Below, piece by piece: positions 25,534 through 36,618 of a DNA stretch of 64,000 bases. Below the pieces are notes generated by a model, which saw only the letters and a list, made by a program, of their open reading frames with translations, was not told the origin of the DNA and did not search any database. Both the position numbers and the translations under genes were made by a program. Within the stretch, counting starts at the first letter, position 1. Every line of letters begins with the position of its first letter. Source of the stretch: Purshia tridentata (taxonomy: Eukaryota > Streptophyta > Magnoliopsida > Rosales > Rosaceae); NCBI GenBank assembly GCA_003254885.1, contig QANT01005718.1, forward strand, positions 20,121 to 84,120, read 5' to 3'.

Positions 25534-28500
25534 ATGGCGACGTTGATCAGAAAAGTGTGGGAATCGGTGTCGAACCGTACGTGTTCGAGCTCGGAGTCAT
25601 CGTCATCTCCAATGGCGACGTCGATGGCGTCGTATTTGGGGGCGCTCGATCGGATACCGACGGAGCTATTGATGCAAATCCTGAGACTGGTGGGGCCCAA
25701 GGATGCAGCGAAGCTGAGCGTTGTATGCAAGGCCTGGAAGGGTCTGGTCTCCGACAATGGGCTTTGGATATTCTTTCTTCAGAATCAGCAGGAAGAGCCT
25801 TTTTGGGACTCAATTATCTTCTCCGAAACCCATTTGAGATCCGGTTACCCTCTTCAGTATGTTCAACTTCACTACTTTTCTACTATTCAATTTCCACATT
25901 CAATGTTGGCGGTACAACATGAGTTTTATCTTAAAGACTGAGATTTTACTATGAAAGTTCAAGCCCTGGTGGTGTAATCTGTAATTTTTAAGTAGCCGAA
26001 AAGAGGAAATAAGATATGGAAAGTCAGAATTGTAAGTGGTATTTCTGTTGGTTAGTGTATTTGTTCTATATGATAATAGAGTGTTCATAACTGGGAGAAA
26101 ATGCCACATCAATTGCTTTAGTGAGGAGACTTTGTGTAATGAGTCTGTTTTTTAATGCTGAAGTAGCGGATATGCTTCTTGGTGCTTGTCCATTGAATTG
26201 CGGGCGGAGTGCTATGTCCTTACTTTTCAAAATGTAATTTTATTGCAGACCACTCATGGGTCAGATGCTCCAGTTGTCCTTCATGTCTATTTATGGTCAA
26301 CGAGTGCAAGTTCCGGGTTCTGTCATCATCGATGGTGAATGTCTCTAAACTCCTTACTCATTCACAATTTATCATGCTTGAGAATGCTTATCTCCTACAT
26401 AAAACATGCCCTCATTTTCTTTTTACATTTCTTGGGAAGGGGGCTCTGGCTACTGCAAGTTTGGTTGGAGCAAATATGCTTGTCCATCTGGGCGGTCAGC
26501 AACCTTCTTGGTGAGGAGTTTGTTTAGCTCACAGTTATAAGTTATTTTGCATACAATTCCTATATATGGGTAAAAATCCCACTTACTTGTTAGATATGTT
26601 TCAAGCTCTTCTTCACCTTTAGTTTCACAGTTTGGGTTTTGCTTGTCATGCTTGTTCTGAACTGATCTGATGCACAGGAATTTGGTAATGTTGAGTCTCC
26701 AATGTACTCTAGACTCCGCCATTTTTTTTTTACCATTTATAGCAGGTATGCCTTTCTATTATTTTAACTCCGTTTCTAATATGTATTGATCAAACAACTT
26801 CATAGTCAAAATGTAGCTGTTCATTTTTATTCTATTCTCTTTATATCAGTTTATTGGATGAAATTTTCATTTAATCTACATGTAAAATGATTTTCCACTA
26901 AAATTTTAAATTAGAATTATAGAAGAAACTGAACTTATGTAATACCTTATTATCATGTGGCACGCTGGTTCTAACTCTCAAACTATTTATGCCTTTGAAT
27001 CTTTGGTAGCGGGTATATCTGATATGTGATATTTGTTTCTTCATAGGATGCAGGTGAAACCATCTTCGCAGCCTGTGGTTGTGACTATACCAATCTGCCA
27101 TTATGATGGTGAATACTATATATTACTTGCCTCTAGAGTGATGTCTTGCACCGCTTGCATTAGTTTTCTGTGTTACGATCATGATCTTGTTAAACTGATC
27201 TTAGATCCTTCATTAGGTATGCTCTCCATCCACTTCATGTGCTTTCTTTTCTTCTTCTTTTTCATTTTTTCCTAGATACTGAATCTGCCAAAGCATCGAG
27301 ACAACAACTCAAAGAAGCCATATATAGAGTACTCTTTGACATGAATGTCCCAGCTGTTTGTGCCATTAATCAGGTAATTAAGTAAATTTCCCCCCTTCCC
27401 CACCATATTAATATATTATACTGGCTAAATTCATAGGGCGGAAGGGAACAAAAGCATAAATAAGATGGATTGGAATCATGCAAGTTCTTTATGTAGTCTG
27501 GAACTACATTCTTTCAGTGTAATCAGCTTTCATTTCTGATACATTGGTTAATTGAGTCCTGATTACAATATTCACTATACAGGGAGCGTCTCTACTATAG
27601 TTCTCTGTTTTAACAACTTCTCTGGCTTTATGTCTTAATTAGTGTACAATAATAACCATGCAGCAATACATAATTTCATAATGATTTTCAGATTTGCAAA
27701 TCAGATGTGGATCACTAATTTCTTTGTAGCATAATGAGACCAGATAATTCTTTAGTTATTGTTGTTATATAATATTATGCATCCTCTGCTTTTGAAACCG
27801 TAGGCAAGTTTAGCCTTGTATGCAGCAAGAAGAACTTCAGGGATTGTTGTAAACATTGGGTTCCAGGTGACTTCTATTGTTCCAAGTAAGCTATGCTAAT
27901 TTTTATTTCATCTTTAATTGCTTTTATCCTTTTTTCTTGTGATACTATTGCTGTTTAAGTTTTTTTTCTTTTCTTTTTTTCATTTTTTATTTCCTGGGAC
28001 TGATTGGAACTTTGTACTTATGCTTTTACTATTGTGTTTATAGTTTTAAATGGTAAAGTAATGCGCAAGGTGGGTGTGGAATTTTTGGGATTGGGAGCCT
28101 TAAAGCTTACAGGGCATCTTAGGGAGCTGATGCAACAAAACAATATCAATTTTGAATCACTGTACACTGTTCGCACTCTGAAAGAGGTATAGTTGTTATC
28201 ACAGTGCAGGCTGTGGTTATTGAATATATATTCTCCTATAATACTGTGAGGGACTGTTACTGCCACAAGTAGCATGCAAAGGTTCTTTATTAAGTACAAT
28301 TTCTATTTCTAATTTTTTAATTCTTTCTCCTGATGTCATACTTGCGTATCGAAACCTAGTGGTGTAGTGGTAAGTAGAAAGTTACCAAGTGACCTAAACG
28401 TCATGGGGCAAGAAGTTCATTTCACCCCATGCTTGGCTGTGTCAAGGGTTGAAATTTGGAAATTTAAGAAAGAAAGTGTATCTATTATTATGATGAATCA

Positions 28501-29705
28501 ACAAAGAAACCATTTTCACATTTCATATTTCAGTGTTTCTCAACTTAAGTATAAAGACCTTGTCAAGGTTTACTAATGTTCTGTTTGTTGAATACCATTC
28601 AGAAACTATGTTATGTTGCTGCTGATTATGAAGCTGAGCTATCTAAAAATACCAAAGCATCATTTGAAGCTGCTGGAGAAGGTTGGTTTACTCTTTCAAA
28701 AGAGCGGTTTCAAACGGGAGAGATCTTATTCCAGCCACAACTTGCAGGATTGTAAGTAGTACTCTGCGCTATATTTATCAAATTGATGCCTATGAGTGGT
28801 TCAGTTCTGATCTTGAGCATGGATTCTAAACTTATCAATCATGGTTTCTGTCCAATTTTACCATTTACCTTATTAGGAATACAGACTTCACAGGGTAACT
28901 GTGTTTAAAATTAATAAATACCATATTTGGTATAGGCGTACTATGGGGTTGCACCAGGCTGTTGCACTTTGTATGGACCATTGCCATGATGCAGAACTAA
29001 CGGATGATGATGCTTGGTTCAAGACAGTAGTATTGTCAGGAGGCAGTGCATGTTTACCAGGACTCGAAGGTATCAAGCAACCTGTTTCTATCTTTTGTGA
29101 CAAAAATATGGACTGAGATGGGCATCTTACTAATCCAGCGGCCTTAGAGATTTGAGAAAAGGATGCAATTTACTATTGAGAATATTAACCTCTACCTTTT
29201 TTCCCTACTTTTTTTATTCAGGAAGGTTAGAGAAGGAATTACATGGACTTCTCCCTCCATCCATGTCCAATGGAATCACAGTCATTCCCCCTCCATATGG
29301 TGCAGATACTGCATGGTTTGGGGCCAAGCTGATCAGCAATGTAAGCCCTGTCTCTATCTCAATAAATCGTTTGGATGCACAATTCAAACATACAAAACTG
29401 CACATATTTCAGTTCCAAAACATCTTTGAAAGAAACCTTTGGTTGAATAGCATATAGGTTCAGTTGGTTGTAATCATATGATCCCTCCACAGCTATCATA
29501 TTACAGGTCTTCTATACAGTTTGTCTTTTAGAACATTATCAGATATTAAGTTATGGCTTTCTTCATGTGACTTGGAGTTGCAATTGTTCACATTCTGCTT
29601 AATATAATTTACTTGGTAATAATACAGTTGAGCACCTTCCCTGGTCCTTGGTGTATGACAAAGAGGCAATACCGGCAGAAGTCTAGAGTCAAGCTTATGT
29701 GGTGA
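25534..29705 (+). CDS. ARP8: Actin-related protein 8 with N-terminal F-box (ARP8)
   Basis: Twelve exons join in phase: 25534-25856, 26249-26334, 26440-26510, 26678-26745, 27047-27108, 27276-27373, 27804-27885, 28044-28186, 28603-28751, 28936-29069, 29222-29340 and 29628-29705, giving 470 residues; the Arabidopsis protein has 471. Residues 38-79 form an F-box (LDRIPTELLMQILRLVGPKD, then CKAWKGL). The rest is an actin fold: IIDGGSGYCKFGW is the first phosphate-binding loop, GIVVNIGFQVTSIVPI the second, and VVLSGGSACLPGL the adenosine-site glycine motif. Conserved C-terminal PPPYGADTAWFGAKLISN and SRVKLMW are present. Plant ARP8 is the only actin-related protein known to me with an F-box; the Arabidopsis protein localises to the nucleolus, and a role in an SCF ubiquitin ligase is inferred. 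Start 25534 fits the family; an in-frame ATG at 25501 would add 11 residues. Confidence 0.96.
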
Positions 29706-30210
29706 ATACTTAACGTGAGTTATTAATTTGAGCCATTCTATGGCCTGTGTATGATACGAAGTGGTTATAGTCGAAGTCCAGGTTTCATTTCTTATAACTT
29801 CCCAAATAGAGGTTATATAGAAGAACAGTTTCTTATAACTTCCCAAAGAGAGGTCCTATAGAAGAACAAGTTGAAATTTGAGTTTTCTTATTGTATGTAT
29901 TCTTCTTTTCTTTTCTTTTTTACTTTATTCGTCCTGGAATAAGAATTTTATTATGTAGCTAATCATAAATACCGCAAGCATAATATGTCATACTGAGCGA
30001 ATTGAATGTATAATGAGGCTTTCATGGGAATAATATTTGTACCAAGAGTATTTGTGGGTAGTGGGTACTTCCATTTTCCTTGGTTCAGAATTTTCAAACT
30101 TAGAGAGTATTTGGGACCTGATAATAAGCTTCAAATCCAGAGTTAATTGCATTGCAAACTTAATATAATAAAATGTGAATAATCTATTGCCTTCCACTAA
30201 AAAATGTATG
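29706..30210. other. Convergent spacer between ARP8 and PPR gene
   Basis: Holds the 3' untranslated ends of two converging genes and the 41-base tandem repeat. Nothing else is seen. Confidence 0.6.
29788..29869. repeat. 41-base tandem repeat downstream of ARP8
   Basis: Two adjacent copies, 29788-29828 and 29829-29869, both begin tttcttataacttcccaaa and differ at a few positions. They lie within about 165 bases of the ARP8 stop, so probably in its 3' untranslated region. Confidence 0.9.
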
Positions 30211-31854
30211 CTAAAATGCAGTGCTAACTTCAAGTTCATGAATGTCTAATTGTCTGTTTACCCTCTCCAACATCCTGTAGATTTCTTTGTGCCTGCTATG
30301 GTTAATAGTCCCTGCTACAAACTCATGGACCACACCATCTATTTCGATGAAGCTCAATCCACGAGTTGTGTCCAAGTCATTTTCTTTGATGATCTTCCTA
30401 ATTTTAGTTGCACTTTCTTTTTCCCCAGCTTTAGCAAACATAAGTCCTGCAAGTTTATATCTGTCACCAGACAGTGGCTCAAGTTTAATTAAGTGCTTGA
30501 ATGCATGGTTCCCTCTAATCAGGTCACCGTGCATTCTACAAGCACCAAGCAATGCACCCCATATAACCGAATTAGGTTGTTCCGGCAGTGACATGATGAG
30601 CTCTTCCGCCTCTGCCAGCCGCCCGGCACGGCCAAGAAGGTCGACCATGCATCCATAATGTTCAATGGACGGTGGTATCCCATAATCATGCACCATTTGA
30701 TGAAAGTACTGATATCCCATTTCAACATACCCGGCATGGGAGCAAGCCGATAAAATAGCCACAAAAATTATTTCATTTGGGCAAGTTCCCTTAGCCACCA
30801 TCTCATCAAAAAGTTGAAAACAGTTTTCAGCTTGTCCATGGATGGCAAAACCAGAAATAATAGCTCCCCATGAAACTATATCTTTTTGTGGCATCTTCCT
30901 AAAGACTTCATAGCCATGTTGAATGCTGCCACATTTAGCATACATGTCTATAAGAGCAGTCCCCAGATTGATACTCATCTTAGCCCCAATTTTATCAGCA
31001 TATGCATGTATCCATATCCCTTGGTCTAGTGCTCCCAAATTGGCACAGGCAGACAAGGAGCTCACTAGCGTTGATTCATTTGGAGAAAATTGGGAAGCCA
31101 TCATCTTTCGAAACATGACTAATGCCTCTGCATACATTCCATTCTTTGTGTACCCTGCTATCATTGCACTCCAAGATGCAACATCCTTTGCTACCATGTT
31201 ATCAAAAATAGTTCTAGCCTTCTCCACTTGACCCTGATTGAGGTACCCAGAAATCAAAGAGTTCTTAGCAAGTGTGTTCTCTTCTGAGAACCCCGCTAGA
31301 ACGCGTTCTGCACAAACCAAACTTTCTGATGAACTCGAGTACATATGGATCAGTGAGCTATGAATGTAAGTATCCGGCGGTATTCCAGCCTTAATTATCC
31401 GGCAGTGCACTTGTCTGCCTTCAAAGAGGGCATTCAGTTGGGAACATGCTTTGAGGACAAGGGTATAAGTGTAATTGTCTGGTCTCAAGCCATGTAGTAA
31501 CAGCTTATTATAGAGCATCAGTGAATGATATGGGCACTTACCCAAAATGAATCCTCTCATCATTGTATTATAGGCAAATACATCAGGACAAGATATTCTA
31601 TCAAAAACTGATAAGGCATGGTGAATTTGTGACACTGTGACATACGACTGAAGAAGCCTCCCAGGGTTTGGAGGGCGGTGAAGGAGTCCTGACACAACTA
31701 GTTGAGCGTGCACTTGTCTTACTTCTTGGAAGTTGCAGCACATTTGAAGCAAAATCAGAGTGGTTGGCATTCTAACTGGAATTCTTGAAGAGAAGAATGC
31801 TGAGTTGTTCTGCTTGGGAAGAGATGGAGGAGCAAGAGCAGCCATGGAGACCAT
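30211..31854 (-). CDS. Pentatricopeptide repeat protein, PLS class, E/E+ subgroup
   Basis: An intronless gene of 547 residues, as typical for plant PLS-class PPR genes. An N-terminal segment rich in Ser, Pro and Arg with no acidic residues looks like an organelle-targeting peptide. About ten PPR units follow, for example KDVASWSAMIAGYTKNGMYA and KDIVSWGAIISGFAIHGQAE, then the E domain beginning NSVIWGALLGACRMHGDL and an E+ region with GLSFIEIDGVVHEFVAGT. No DYW deaminase domain follows; the protein stops shortly after. E/E+ PPR proteins bind specific chloroplast or mitochondrial RNAs and usually serve C-to-U editing with a DYW-domain partner supplied in trans. Which organelle and which RNA site cannot be told here. 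Met at 31845 is an alternative start only three codons downstream. The frame is intact. Confidence 0.95.
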   Translation of the reverse strand: MVSMAALAPPSLPKQNNSAFFSSRIPVRMPTTLILLQMCCNFQEVRQVHAQLVVSGLLHRPPNPGRLLQSYVTVSQIHHALSVFDRISCPDVFAYNTMMRGFILGKCPYHSLMLYNKLLLHGLRPDNYTYTLVLKACSQLNALFEGRQVHCRIIKAGIPPDTYIHSSLIHMYSSSSESLVCAERVLAGFSEENTLAKNSLISGYLNQGQVEKARTIFDNMVAKDVASWSAMIAGYTKNGMYAEALVMFRKMMASQFSPNESTLVSSLSACANLGALDQGIWIHAYADKIGAKMSINLGTALIDMYAKCGSIQHGYEVFRKMPQKDIVSWGAIISGFAIHGQAENCFQLFDEMVAKGTCPNEIIFVAILSACSHAGYVEMGYQYFHQMVHDYGIPPSIEHYGCMVDLLGRAGRLAEAEELIMSLPEQPNSVIWGALLGACRMHGDLIRGNHAFKHLIKLEPLSGDRYKLAGLMFAKAGEKESATKIRKIIKENDLDTTRGLSFIEIDGVVHEFVAGTINHSRHKEIYRMLERVNRQLDIHELEVSTAF

Positions 31855-33094
31855 GCAATGCTAACCTATAAAAAATGCTTCAGTAGCAGTTAAAAGGTCT
31901 TCTACACCTCACTATGAGCTCTCCACACATTCCCAATGGCATGAATTATCTAGAGCCATAGAAACATAGTGTCATAGTCCAAGCAACAGATAACATTACA
32001 TAATTGGACATATATGGGCCGGCCCAGTATTCAAGTGAGGGAGCCCACCAGTACGAGGGAGAGAAAAAGTCCTTTTGAAGCAATTGTAACAGTACCACTG
32101 TCAATGGTCATGAGTCTGCAACCTGTGACATTCATTCAAAGTTTAAACTCACTTCTCATCTTCTTCTTCACTCGTCTTTCTCATCTTCTTCTCTCAGTCT
32201 ATTAATTTACACGAGCCTCTCTCTCTCTCTCTCTGCCAAATGAATCAAAAAACTCCCCCTCCATCACTTGTTACCAAACTTAAAACAGACAGCAGCATTC
32301 TGCCTCTTTATCATACAATATAACATAAACACATGTAATATTACACAAAAAAACTTTATGGACAACAATCTGATCAATCACTTCTGCCACACGTGTGGGT
32401 ACCACAAAGGCTGGCACAGCACGGCTTTGGCCCTGGGTATTGGAAAGCCAGAAATACCTTGGAGAAAGAACACATCCGTAACTGCAAAGAGGATTGAACA
32501 TCTTCTAAGCTACCCAATACCTTCCATGTCTATTTTAATTTAATTTACTATCTACCAAATTATATAAAACATATAACAAATTTTATTGATTACTAAAGTT
32601 TTAATATTTTGTATACAATCAAGACTCGGGAGGCTCAGCATATAATCGACTATGCCCGTAGGTCATTCATTGAAAGAGAAAATTATGACTGCTGAAAATT
32701 ATTATCTAGAGCCACCGAAACTGAAGCCAAGCAACAAGTGAGATGAAGATGATTGCATCTGCCATCTGGGCCCCATATTACACACTCCAGCTCATTTGAC
32801 ACATAATTGGAATTTGGTCTTTCAACGCGTATAATGAACAACTCTTGAGGTTAATATGATTTGCAGTATACAGCTGTCAAGGTAGTGCACAAAAGTACAC
32901 TTAAATGCTTAACCCCAATAATAGGGGATGAGAAATACAAAATGATACATTGAGTTAAATAGAAAACATCTTATTACAACAATATTAGCTCTAGCACAAT
33001 AGTGAGAACATGGCTGAAAACCTGATGAATGAAAAAATTGCAACTCTCTCACAAGTCTAAGAATATACTAATTGGCAGAAAATGGTGTGCACAT
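31855..33094. other. Intergenic, PPR promoter and LORELEI-like 3' end
   Basis: Holds the PPR promoter side, a CT microsatellite at about 32217-32235, and a 12-base palindrome with a CACGTG core at 32387-32398. AT-rich otherwise; the short frames here have no recognisable domain. Confidence 0.55.
32387..32398. promoter_or_regulatory. Palindromic G-box CCACACGTGTGG
   Basis: A perfect 12-base palindrome around CACGTG, the core bound by plant bZIP and bHLH factors, and an ABRE-like core in ABA-responsive promoters. It lies about 530 bases upstream of the PPR start. Use as a regulatory site is inferred only. Confidence 0.3.
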
Positions 33095-34638
33095 TCATAG
33101 TAACCGGAACAACAACACTAGGAAACCCGCTGTGAGCATCAGCAATGGTGATGGATTGGATGTGGTATGAACTCCATTTACATCATTGGCCGACACTGAT
33201 GGTGGTAATGCAGGGCACGCGAGACCTTGCTTCCCCTCGCGGCACTCATTGGCAAAAAGTCCAGGTGGGTAGTTTCCGTAGAGGTTAATGTAGCTGAACA
33301 TAATTGAAGCGCATTCATTTGTCAAGTCATTCAACACATCTGTATAAGGGCAAGCCAATTCCTTAAATGCAGCACAACACTGCTTAGCAGGATACCGCGG
33401 TCCCTTGCACTGGCTTGTGATAATAGTGTAGTTCAAAAACTCAAAGTTCACTGGACAACCTGCAGAAAACAGAAGTCAAATTCTCATTAGAAAGAAATAT
33501 AAAAAGAATCATGTAGAAAATAATGCCCAATAGAGGATTAAGTTTCTATACAACCCAGAGCCAAAAAGAGCCCTAGTGTGAAACAATAAGCTTCTAAGTG
33601 ATGCAATCTGGTTTAACTGAAATCATGTTCTCATTTTGTATTTTCTTTTTTTCTGTGTCATTTATAATTCTTAAACATGCTTGCTTGCCTTCCATCCCTC
33701 TCCAAAACATAAGTTCCTTCTATCTATAATTTCCAAATCAATATAAAAAGTAGAGGGGCGTCAAATAGCAACACCACTTTTCAATCATCATATGGGCAAC
33801 CCAATGGTATGAAAGGATGCAAGGTGCAGCATAATCAAGTTGCAGAACATCAATGCATTAATTGCTTGGCTTCAAATTGAAGTCCAATTTCAAGCTTCTC
33901 TTTTTTTCTTATTATAATAGCTATGTGAGTTCGAAAGTAAAGTAAATCTGGGTATATTATATCCGCAGATGTATAATGAACCATCTAGCACTTGCAAATA
34001 CTATTCTGGGAAAGATAGCCCAATTTAGTCACTTAATATTGATTTCACTCTAGTCAATTGATTTCTCAAAACCAGTTTGACATGAATTTGACTAACCATA
34101 AACTAAAATAACAGAAAAGAATCTGAAACAGAAAACGATGAGCAGTTGATTATTAATGGGTTATCCTAATTAAGCCCATTCCATCAGCCTCCAATAACAG
34201 ATCATCTAGCACGGAGACAGCACATATCGTCCAACACAGTATAATTGAAGCCAGAAAAAACAATCAAATAGGCGTTGCCGAAAACTAGCACTTGCATACT
34301 AATTTATAGAGTTAATATTTAGGACCTAAAAAGAAAAACAATAATTTTTCAGAGATGGGTGTGAAGGAAATGAAACCTTTCTTGGCCTGCAGTAGGTTCC
34401 GACCGATAGAAGCCTGAGATTCAAAGATACCATCTGCAGTGACAGACAGAACAAACGAAAGTTTAGAGCTTTATGAATCTAAGCTTGTTTGAGTCTAATG
34501 CTACAACATATATACAAACAATATGTCAAGTTGAGCAATACCTGAAATGGAACTGGGAGAAGAAGAAGCAGGGAGACCCATACATAAGAAGAAGAAGAGA
34601 ATAGCAAACCAGAAGCAGAAGCTCTGATTCAACACCAT
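33095..34638 (-). CDS. LLG1: LORELEI-like GPI-anchored protein (LLG1 type)
   Basis: Three exons join in phase: 34638-34542, 34433-34377 and 33459-33095, giving 172 residues. Residues 1-24 form a signal peptide with the hydrophobic core FWFAILFFFLCMGLPA. The mature part contains SDGIFESQASIGRNLLQAKK and an eight-cysteine module (CPVNFEFLNYTIITSQC, CCAAFKELAC, then NECASIMFSYINLYGNYPPG, NECREG and ACP). A Ser/Asn-rich stretch followed by a hydrophobic tail ending GFLVLLFRLL fits a GPI-anchor signal. LORELEI and LLG proteins sit on the outer plasma membrane and act as chaperones and co-receptors of FERONIA-type CrRLK1L kinases in RALF peptide perception. The NYPPGLFANEC region lies in the family's RALF-binding part. 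The calls LLG1 versus LLG2/3 rest on synteny as much as sequence. All expected cysteines are present. Confidence 0.95.
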
Positions 34639-34794
34639 GCTTTCTGGGTTCTTGGAGATCACAAAGAGAAACCAGGAGAGAGATCTTTGATCTCTTTTTC
34701 TCGACAAATAGTGCTAGTTTTCCCACTAACTTTTGTTTCTTTTTTCTTTTATTTGTTCAGTTATTCTTTTTCAGGAAATAAAAAAACTTGAAGC

Positions 34795-34802
34795 TTTAAA
34801 TA
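34795..34802 (-). promoter_or_regulatory. Possible TATA box of LORELEI-like gene
   Basis: TATTTAAA on the minus strand, about 160 bases before the ATG at 34638. Pattern match only. Confidence 0.3.
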
Positions 34803-36618
34803 CACACACTTACTCGCAGTGTTTTCCTTTTCTTTTTCTTTTTCCTTTTTTCGTTTGCAATACTTAACAGGCTAATATCTACAGGAACAGTCGCCGTTGA
34901 TTGATAATGGAGTACAGCAGAGCATGATAAGCGAAAACTGGTTTCTTTTCTTCACGAACTCGTCAGCAGACTCAGTCACTCAGCACCCCTCTTTCTGTCC
35001 GTTATTTTATTTTTTGGCCGTTTCCCATTTGATTTTTAATTTTGTTTCTTTCAAAGTCGTGGGGGCAGTGGGTAGTGGGTACTATTGTCTTTGTGTAGTA
35101 ATGTTTCACAAGCATGAATCTAGGAAGATCCAATTTTTATTAAAGTATAAAAGTGTTTTTTTAACTAGTGTTTTCCGTCTTTGCCAATTGGCATTTCATC
35201 AATACTCAATTTTTGAACATTTTACTAAATTCACTGAATGATTTAAGTTGGATGGACCGATCATTTTATTTTATATAATATGGAGAAAGGGATTTGAAGT
35301 TGTACTCCAACAGAGAAATATCACTACATCAACAATTAATTGATAAGTTAAATCAATTTTAATTGGGTTATGCAAAATGCTAATAGAACATTCAACATCC
35401 TAAATTGTTTTTGTTGGTGGTTTTGGATGTCACGTTTCTTCCAAAATGGCCAATATGCTTTTATCTGTCTTAAAGGAATTGCGCGTTAGCTCAACATTTC
35501 CAACCAAATCCTGCTGTCACCACATACAAATATAATAAACTATTAATTTTAATAAAATAATGTGGTCCACCGTATCCGTAGCCAAGTTTCTTTGCTTTTT
35601 ACATCCTGAAAATGGCTTGGAATGCATACATTTACTTATACATCGGCTCAAAGGAATATGATTTCAGAAATAGGATTTTTTGCATTTTTTATTACATTAA
35701 AAGTCAAAGCCATGTATCGTAATTCAACATGTAATCATTGTATACAACATACATCTCGCAAACTAATCGTGTGATAGTTTGTGAAAGAGTTGTTAGATAC
35801 AAAAAAATTTCCATCAATTTGCATGATAACGATTTGAAGTTCTGATTTTGGGCAAGAAAGCTCGAGGACCCTATATTGTTCACCAGGCTCAGCCACCCGC
35901 ATTTCAATAACAACTATCAACTAACATGGCGTCTGGAAGAAACTCTCACATTTCTTATGCTATGAAATCATGAATGAACCAAGTGGTCCTTTATGCTCTT
36001 GACTACAAGATAAATTAGTGCATCTCTGGATGGATATTGTAAATTTCTTTATATACATAACATTGGATCTACTCTAAGAAGAGTGGAATATCTTTCTTCG
36101 CTCCCGAACAAACATGCTAAGCCGCATTATACAAAATTTCATTAATTTTTCATTTTTTCATCTCTGCACTGTTTCAAAGCAGCAAAAGGTTACAGCCCAT
36201 ACCCTAAACGAGACTAGGAAAAAAAAAAAAAAAGAGGCGCGAGAGGAGGAGAAGTTGTATTTCAAGTGCCTGTTCCAAGTGTGTATTGCTTTAGTTGAAC
36301 TTATTTCTTTAATGCATGTAGCTTGTCCCAATACGAGTCCTTACCTGTTCAACAAAATGGTCTCTTTCTCTGCATCAAACAGATTATCAACAATGTCAGA
36401 TTGGGCTCCACAAAACTAAAATCCATAACATGAACATGAGGTTGATAAGAATGTGCTTTTGTTTTTCCTTCTTGTTCGTTGCTTGATCGTATGTACTTAT
36501 GTATCATTTTTCAAGAAGCTAACAATTTTAAATTTGTGCAAAATGTCATTTTCATTGAAAACAATGAGCACCACTAGCTAAACATCTATTCCCACATGCT
36601 TCCCCATGGGTTCAATGA
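34803..36618. other. Intergenic, left flank of the SFH duplication
   Basis: AT-rich spacer. The duplicated block shared with 49.4 kb begins at about 35950. A 61-codon minus-strand frame at 35735-35920 has no recognisable domain and is not kept as a gene. Confidence 0.5.

Noticed and set aside
28004-28192. 62-codon frame as a separate gene
   Set aside because: It is exon 8 of ARP8 with intron sequence on its left.
28350-28460. tRNA-like A-box (tggtgtagtggt) in an ARP8 intron, possible SINE
   Set aside because: No convincing B-box at the right distance, no tail and no flanking duplication.
35735-35920. 61-codon minus-strand frame near the left edge of the duplication
   Set aside because: No recognised domain, no clear splice partners, and no matching frame near the other copy.
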